A DNA stretch of 64,000 bases, taken from the NCBI GenBank assembly GCA_902786665.1, contig CADADN010000002.1, forward strand, positions 1-64,000, written 5' to 3'. Position 1 is the stretch's first letter; the number at the start of each line of letters is the position of its first letter. Made by a program: the position numbers and the translations under genes. Of the stretch, positions 59,012-64,000 are shown one piece after another. Under the pieces are notes generated by a model. That model made no database searches. It saw only the letters and a program-made list of their open reading frames with translations, and was not told the DNA's origin. This DNA is from an uncultured Prevotellaceae bacterium (GTDB lineage Bacteria > Bacteroidota > Bacteroidia > Bacteroidales > Bacteroidaceae).

Positions 59012-60691
59012 ATGAACATTTTCCAGAGAATAAAAGACTATTTCACACCGGAGGAGAGCAAATACACCGCGAAGGAAATCCTCATATGGCTTTGGGAGGC
59101 TTGGAAAGGCAACAGGTTCCAGGCGCTGCTCAACGCATCCCTCGGCCTCATGGGGGTGGTCGTCAGCCTTTCCGCTGTAAAGGCCATACAGAATGCCATC
59201 GACATCGCCTCGGGGGCGAAGCCCGGCTCCATCTATTGGGGTGTGGGAATCATGGGCATCATCGTGTTGTGCAATTTTGCCATCAACATCTCCGTGGTAT
59301 GGGTGAAGAACATCCTTGGCGTCCGTGCACGCAACCGGATGCAGCAAAGATTGCTCGACCGCATCCTCAGGTCGGAATGGCACAGCAAGGAGAAGAGGCA
59401 TAGTGGCGATGTCATCAACCGACTCCTCACCGACGTGGGACATGTCATCAACTTCCTTACTGAGACGTTGCCCAACTCTGTTTCCACGCTGGCACTTTTC
59501 ATCGGTGCTTTCGCTTATTTGTATTCGATGGACAAGATGCTCTCGTTTGTCATCGTGGTGATGATACCCATCGTCATACTTCTCAGCCGTTTCTATATGA
59601 GGAAGATGAGGCAGTTGGCCAAGGATGTGAGGACGTGCGACTCCAAGATACAAAGCGTGCTTACCGAAACCGTGCAAAACCGCATGCTCATCAAGATCAT
59701 GGAGAGCGACGATGCTATGATCGACAAGTTGGAAACAACACAAAGCGAATATCGTGAGAAAGTGGTGAAACGCACGTTCTTCTCGGTCATCGCCAACTTC
59801 GTCCTCAATTTCGGTTTCTCTTTCGGATACCTCGTGGCCTTCCTTTGGAGTGCCTTGAGGTTGTCGCACGGTACTCTCACTTTCGGTGGCATGACTGCTT
59901 TCCTGCAATTGGTCAACCGTGTTCAGGGACCGGCGAAGAATCTGACAAAACTGGTGCCGGAGTTTGTCTATGTGTTCACTTCCGCCGAGCGACTGATGGA
60001 ATTGGAGGACAATCCGTTGGAGGAGCAAGGCAAACCAGTTTATGTTAAGGCTCCCTGCGGCGTCAGGCTCAACAACATCTCCTTCTCCTACGAGGAGGGG
60101 GGCAAGGTGGTGGACAATCTTTCCTTTGACTTCAAGCCGGGCAGCTGCACCGCCATCCTGGGTGAGACGGGTGCAGGAAAGACCACCATCGTGAGGATGA
60201 TTCTCGCGCTGATGTTCCCGCAAGAAGGCACGGTGGAAATCTACAACGACAAGGAAAGTAAGCAACTGTCGCCCCGCATGAGGTGCAACTTCGTCTATGT
60301 TCCTCAGGGAAACACCTTGCTCAGCGGCACCATCCGCGATAATTTGAGGTTGGGCAAGCTCGATGCCACCGACGAGGAGATGGAGGAGGCGCTCAGGATG
60401 AGTTGCGCGGAGTTCGTGCTCGACTTGCCAGAGGGACTTGAAACCGTGTGTTCGGAGTCGGGTGGAGGACTGAGCGAGGGTCAGGCGCAGCGCATCGCCA
60501 TCGCACGTGCGCTTCTCCGCGACCGCTCCATCATGCTCTTCGATGAGGCCACCAGCGCCCTCGACCCCGAAACGGAGAAAAACCTCTTGCAGAACATCCT
60601 CGCCAAGCACAACAAGACCATCATCTTCATCACCCACAGGCCCGCCGTGATGGAGTATTGCGACCAGACGCTCAAAATCGACAAGATATAG
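59012..60691 (+). CDS. ABC transporter, fused permease and ATPase (exporter type)
   Basis: The 559-residue protein has an exporter-type membrane domain (helices from about 45 to 300) and a nucleotide-binding domain (about 340-555). Walker A is LGETGAGKTTIV, the Q-loop VPQGNTLLSG, the signature is SGGGLSEGQAQRIAIA, and Walker B is IMLFDEATSALD. It should work as a homodimer in the inner membrane, like MsbA-type exporters. Substrate unknown. It is coupled to nadK by a 9-base gap. The TAG stop begins an 18-base tandem repeat. Confidence 0.92.
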   Translation: MNIFQRIKDYFTPEESKYTAKEILIWLWEAWKGNRFQALLNASLGLMGVVVSLSAVKAIQNAIDIASGAKPGSIYWGVGIMGIIVLCNFAINISVVWVKNILGVRARNRMQQRLLDRILRSEWHSKEKRHSGDVINRLLTDVGHVINFLTETLPNSVSTLALFIGAFAYLYSMDKMLSFVIVVMIPIVILLSRFYMRKMRQLAKDVRTCDSKIQSVLTETVQNRMLIKIMESDDAMIDKLETTQSEYREKVVKRTFFSVIANFVLNFGFSFGYLVAFLWSALRLSHGTLTFGGMTAFLQLVNRVQGPAKNLTKLVPEFVYVFTSAERLMELEDNPLEEQGKPVYVKAPCGVRLNNISFSYEEGGKVVDNLSFDFKPGSCTAILGETGAGKTTIVRMILALMFPQEGTVEIYNDKESKQLSPRMRCNFVYVPQGNTLLSGTIRDNLRLGKLDATDEEMEEALRMSCAEFVLDLPEGLETVCSESGGGLSEGQAQRIAIARALLRDRSIMLFDEATSALDPETEKNLLQNILAKHNKTIIFITHRPAVMEYCDQTLKIDKI

Positions 60692-60726
60692 ACGCTATAG
60701 AAACTATAGACGCTATGGAAACTATG
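60686..60726 (+). repeat. 18-bp tandem repeat starting on the ABC transporter stop codon
   Basis: ATATAG contains the stop (60689-60691). ACGCTATAGAAACTATAG and then ACGCTATGGAAACTATGA follow, two units of 18 bases. The second unit overlaps the end of the convergent glycosyltransferase gene at 60722. Confidence 0.75.
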
Positions 60727-61783
60727 ATTTTTTCCTCATCTCCTTGGTCAAAAGGATGAGGTCTTGCGCGGACTTCAGCCAAGAGAAACGCTCCACATTA
60801 TCCTTGCCCCTTGCCTTCAGCAAGGGCTTTTTTGTGTCTGTGTTTTTCAGATAGGCGACGATGGCCTCGTGGATGCTCTTCACATCATAAGGGTCGAAAT
60901 ACAGTGCGGCATCGGCACACACTTCGTGTTGCACGGGAATGTCGGAGGTGATGACGGGGCAGCCGCAGGCCATCGCCTCAAGTGGAGGTAGGCCGAAGCC
61001 CTCGTAGATGGAGGGGAAGATGAAGCATTCGGCTTGGTGGTAGAGGCGCAGCAATTCTTCGTCGCTCACCCTGCCCAGTATTTTCACGTTGCCTTTCTCC
61101 AGGTCTTTCCCGCCTTTTCCTCCAAACACCCTGTTGGCATTCCCTACGATGTAGAGTTTGCAACCCTCTATGCCCTCGAAGGCTTCCACCAGGCGCAGGA
61201 AGTTCTTGCGAGGGTCAAGCGACGACACCGTCAGGGCGAAGCGCTCCTGGGGAGCATCTTGCAAGTCGAATGATTGGAAAAAACGTGTGTCCACTGCCGG
61301 ATAAAGCACGCTGACCTTGGAAGGCTTGACAAAGGGATAGAAGCGCAGGATTTCGCTTTTGGAAAACTCGCTGACGGTGATGATATGCCGGGAGGTGCGC
61401 ACCGCCAAGGGGGTCATCATCTTGTACCACCAATAATAGGCGCGTGAGAACCATGACGGGTTTTCCAGGAAGGAGAGGTCATGGACAGTCATCACCTTGT
61501 TGCGTAGCAGGATGGAACCCAATCCGGTGAAACTCAGCACCACGTAGTCTTTCTTGCCGATGAAGAAAAAGGGAAGGACGAACTGTTCCCATAGGTGGGA
61601 GTTGCCGAAGCCGTAGTGCACCACATCCATCCCGCTCACATCATAGCAGTCGGCAATCGGTGCCTTGGGGCATACGATGGTGAAAGGCTGATGGAGTCCG
61701 GCCAAGGCCTTGCAGATGTTGTAGGCAAAGCGCTCCACCCCGGTCATGGGCTGTGTGAGGAATCGTCCGTTGATGTAGATCAT
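60722..61783 (-). CDS. Glycosyltransferase family 4
   Basis: The 353-residue GT-B enzyme has MIYINGRFLTQPMTGVERFAYN at the start, HIITVSEFSKSEI in the linker, and FIFPSIYEGFGLPPLEAMACGCPVITSDIPVQHEV in the donor site. GVERFA and the latter motif are typical of GT4 mannosyl- or rhamnosyltransferases. It is the last gene of a minus-strand glycosyltransferase run, overlapping the previous gene by 4 bases. It probably acts in O-antigen, capsule or A-LPS synthesis. Confidence 0.92.
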   Translation of the reverse strand: MIYINGRFLTQPMTGVERFAYNICKALAGLHQPFTIVCPKAPIADCYDVSGMDVVHYGFGNSHLWEQFVLPFFFIGKKDYVVLSFTGLGSILLRNKVMTVHDLSFLENPSWFSRAYYWWYKMMTPLAVRTSRHIITVSEFSKSEILRFYPFVKPSKVSVLYPAVDTRFFQSFDLQDAPQERFALTVSSLDPRKNFLRLVEAFEGIEGCKLYIVGNANRVFGGKGGKDLEKGNVKILGRVSDEELLRLYHQAECFIFPSIYEGFGLPPLEAMACGCPVITSDIPVQHEVCADAALYFDPYDVKSIHEAIVAYLKNTDTKKPLLKARGKDNVERFSWLKSAQDLILLTKEMRKKS

Positions 61784-63078
61784 AGGGTATGGCCTTGTTG
61801 TTTTGATTTCGGGAAAGAATTCTTAGGAATCAGGAAAGTATGGCTTTCCGGCTGTGAGAAATGGTAGAGGCTCTTGATGAACAATGGATATCGGTGATAG
61901 CCCATTATTTTGTAGAGGGTATGGAACAGTCGGTTGAGCATGCTTAGTTTCTTGCCATAATCGGAATAATTCTTGGGTGTCAATTTGTCTATGCTTTCCT
62001 TGACCAACATGTTTTTTTTCTGAAGAATATGGAAGAGCGACTGTTTGCCGGTGGAGAACGGGTTGCCTGTTTCGTAGCCTTCTTTCTTTAGCCCGTTGTA
62101 TAGCCGACGGTGGAAGTTTTCTATTTTGCAACCATTGTCATACTGGTTGTAAGAGTATTCCAGTGACATATAGGCAAGGAAGGTCTCTTTCCCTTTTCTC
62201 AAAGCATCTTGATAGATTTGGGTGGCCAGTCCCATGTCGGCATGTTTTTCCGGGTTTGACAGGCGCTGATGGGAAATGACATCCTTGAGGAGCATTTTAT
62301 AATCATAACCCGAAAAATGGACGAAGGCCAATGGCGAGGGAGTCGTATCGCCATCATTGTGCCGTGGCCTGACCCAAAGCGTGTGGTCGTCATGCTGGTA
62401 TATCTCACGCTCAAAGATGTTCCAAGGAGCGAGGTTCGTGCCGAGGTCTCTCATCACGCATAATTTGTCACCTAGGAACGCCGGTGCCCAGTCCATCCAT
62501 TTCTGGTCGGTGAAAGTTCCGACAGTCCTGTCGCAGAAAGCCTGACCCGTCAGTCTGATACGCCACCATTGCATCAGTTTTTTTGTGCTGTCGGCGTTTC
62601 TGCTGCCACAAAAGCCGAGATTGAAGATGCCTGTCACGCATATCGCCCACTCGTCTTCTCCCTGGTATATGGGATGGGGGTCTGCCACATGGGGGGTAAG
62701 CACCATGTCGTGAGTGTCCAATGCAGAGAATATCTTCGTCAGTGGTGAGAAGACATAGATGTCAGGGTCGAAGTAGATGACCTTCTCATATTGCTTGCCA
62801 TAGAAATATTGGAAGACAGCCGGCTTGATGGCGGTGCAGAATTCCGTCAGCGTGTATTTGAAACTCATATCCTGCCATTCTTCCTCAGAATAGCCTGTGA
62901 TAGGTTTGGCGCAAACGACGTTGTCGGGTGTCTTTTGTTCTTTCGAAGGGAATTCATCGGCGACAATGATATGGAAGTCCACCGTGTCTTTATGAAACCT
63001 GATGATGGAAGATTCCAGGATTTGGGCCAATCCGATATAATTCTTGGCAACTATGGTGAAGATACAAATCTTTTTCAT
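61780..63078 (-). CDS. Glycosyltransferase, GT-A type (GT8-like)
   Basis: The 432-residue protein begins KKICIFTIVAKNYIGLAQILESSIIRFH, and the metal-binding DxD is in KVIYFDPDIYVFSPL. WICVTGIFNLGFCGSRN-like and DQKWMDWAPAFLGDKL are further conserved parts. This matches GT8-like bacterial enzymes that use nucleotide sugars. The last about 130 residues are helical without known motif. The gene overlaps both neighbours by 4 bases, so the run is a tightly coupled operon. Confidence 0.82.
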   Translation of the reverse strand: MKKICIFTIVAKNYIGLAQILESSIIRFHKDTVDFHIIVADEFPSKEQKTPDNVVCAKPITGYSEEEWQDMSFKYTLTEFCTAIKPAVFQYFYGKQYEKVIYFDPDIYVFSPLTKIFSALDTHDMVLTPHVADPHPIYQGEDEWAICVTGIFNLGFCGSRNADSTKKLMQWWRIRLTGQAFCDRTVGTFTDQKWMDWAPAFLGDKLCVMRDLGTNLAPWNIFEREIYQHDDHTLWVRPRHNDGDTTPSPLAFVHFSGYDYKMLLKDVISHQRLSNPEKHADMGLATQIYQDALRKGKETFLAYMSLEYSYNQYDNGCKIENFHRRLYNGLKKEGYETGNPFSTGKQSLFHILQKKNMLVKESIDKLTPKNYSDYGKKLSMLNRLFHTLYKIMGYHRYPLFIKSLYHFSQPESHTFLIPKNSFPKSKQQGHTL

Positions 63079-63932
63079 TTTCTGCTGATTAGGAAAAGAG
63101 ACTGGATTTTGATGATGAGATAGGTGAAGAGGGACAGTCCTGTGATGCTTTTGACAGCTTGATAGCGCTCTTTGTTTTCCCTGAAGACGTCACCAAGGCT
63201 TTTCAGCCTGTTGCCGACAGTGTCACTCTTTTCGCCGGCACCGACTACATTGTCTTCATGCTGCCGGTAGGAGATGAGTGGCTGGGGGATTCCTGCGATG
63301 TGTCCACCATGGGCCAATGCATTCAGGATGATATGGTAATCGTGTATGATGTATTTGCTTTCTTGATAAGGACTGGCGGTGTCCCTTGCGATTCTGTTGA
63401 ACAGCATGGTGCATCCGGGCACCATGTTGGTCAAATGGAAGAACCGCTCTTTGAACACCATCCGCTCGATGCCTCGTGCGTGGAAGAATGAGTCATCCTT
63501 CACTTCCAACCGGCTGTTCACCACTTTCAAGTCGCAGAATGCTACTAATGGGACGTTGGCGGAAAAGGTTTTCTCCATCTCCCGTATTTTTTGCAGCGTC
63601 AACTCTACCTTTTCCGGCATCCACACGTCGTCCTGGTCGGAAAACATGTAGTAGTCGGCCTCTACCCTTTCAAGAAGGCTCATGAAATTGGAAAGTGCAC
63701 CTCCTTGGGGAGAATAATCCAGCACGGTGATTTCATCAGGATGTTTCCTCGCGTGGTCGTTGATGATGTTGACCGTGTTGTCCTTCGACCCGTCGTCATG
63801 GATGTAAAGGTGCCAGTCGTGATTGGTTTGGCCCAGGATGGAGCCTATCTGCTCGGCAAGAAATCTCTCACCGTTGTAGGTGGCCATCAGGATGGCGATA
63901 CGTGTATGTTGCGTGGTCGTTATCGGTTCCAT
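63075..63932 (-). CDS. Glycosyltransferase family 2
   Basis: The 285-residue GT-A enzyme starts TRIAILMATYNGERFLAEQIGSIL and has IHDDGSKDNTV and DYYMFSDQDDVWMPEKVELTL. SDQDDVW is typical of rhamnosyltransferase-like GT2 proteins. A hydrophobic C-terminus (LSLFTYLIIKIQSLFL) may dock to the membrane. Its start overlaps the end of the partial upstream gene by 13 bases and its stop overlaps the next gene by 4. Confidence 0.93.
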   Translation of the reverse strand: MEPITTTQHTRIAILMATYNGERFLAEQIGSILGQTNHDWHLYIHDDGSKDNTVNIINDHARKHPDEITVLDYSPQGGALSNFMSLLERVEADYYMFSDQDDVWMPEKVELTLQKIREMEKTFSANVPLVAFCDLKVVNSRLEVKDDSFFHARGIERMVFKERFFHLTNMVPGCTMLFNRIARDTASPYQESKYIIHDYHIILNALAHGGHIAGIPQPLISYRQHEDNVVGAGEKSDTVGNRLKSLGDVFRENKERYQAVKSITGLSLFTYLIIKIQSLFLISRK

Positions 63933-64000
63933 ATGCCTTGAGCTGTGCCGTTGATGAGTTTTTGGAATTGTATGCGGTTGACCACGAGTCCGGGGAGGTT
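63920..64000 (-). CDS. Partial gene at the window edge (C-terminal 26 residues)
   Basis: An open minus-strand frame enters from beyond 64000 and ends with TAA at 63922-63920. The visible end includes LPGLVVNRIQFQKLINGTAQG. It overlaps the following GT2 start by 13 bases, as coupled genes do. The family cannot be told; another glycosyltransferase or polysaccharide gene is likely from context. Confidence 0.6.
   Translation of the reverse strand, partial: NLPGLVVNRIQFQKLINGTAQGIWNR

Noticed and set aside
58205-60637. 810-codon minus-strand frame across nadK and the ABC transporter
   Set aside because: It spans two well-identified plus-strand genes and comes from codon bias. Its sequence is His/Val/Asp-rich and unlike any protein.

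Overview
This window looks like a Bacteroidales chromosome, most likely Prevotella in the broad sense. The evidence is the type IX secretion pair PorU/PorV, a TonB-dependent receptor, the short-chain-dehydrogenase type of threonine dehydrogenase, the L13-S9-S2-EF-Ts gene order, and many promoters with the Bacteroidetes -7 element TAnnTTTG in place of a sigma-70 box. All calls come from reading the sequence; no database search was run.

Layout. 1-4.4 kb: threonine catabolism (tdh-like and kbl, divergent), then a REP-associated transposase inside two arrays of its probable palindromic repeats, then tRNA-Pro. 4.7-7.7 kb: an accessory patch beside the tRNA with an AbiEi/AbiEii toxin-antitoxin pair (operator-like repeats in its promoter) and a WYL-type regulator cut down to its N-terminal half. 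7.7-12.3 kb: a 17-repeat Sel1 protein, then a decaying locus in which porin, NRPS and SpoIIE-type phosphatase fragments are fused by deletions around an intact STAS gene. 12.6-15.9 kb: an O-acylation cluster (MBOAT plus two SGNH proteins).

16.4-28.4 kb is the signalling centre. A six-gene run encodes a response regulator-PP2C phosphatase, a membrane coiled-coil/propeller protein, a propeller histidine kinase whose phosphoacceptor His is replaced by Asp, a soluble kinase with an intact H-box, a TonB receptor with a TPR-like N-terminus, and a membrane LytTR regulator. It is followed by a convergent ECF sigma factor and a membrane partner. I regard this operon as the most likely undescribed system here. 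Two paralogous secreted proteins (16.4 and 29.7 kb) flank it and share an upstream motif at identical spacing.

28.4-34.5 kb: a non-coding stretch with a candidate 25-residue membrane peptide and a MITE-like element, then the ribosomal protein operon and a FAH-family enzyme. 34.5-41.1 kb: porU, porV, ispF and an AAA-type ATPase. 41.4-51.5 kb: unknown small genes, a tRNA-like element, a tannase-like hydrolase, an MFS carrier, a transposase relic, an SNF2 helicase and a secreted dockerin-repeat protein. 51.5-64 kb: a candidate sRNA, glycosyltransferases, an M23 peptidase, recG, a DJ-1/PfpI protein, NAD kinase, an ABC transporter and a glycosyltransferase operon running off the edge.

A recurring oddity is that many genes end in short tandem repeats (7-18 bp period, different at each gene) whose first unit contains the gene's own stop codon, as if the stop codon had been reiterated into the 3' flank.
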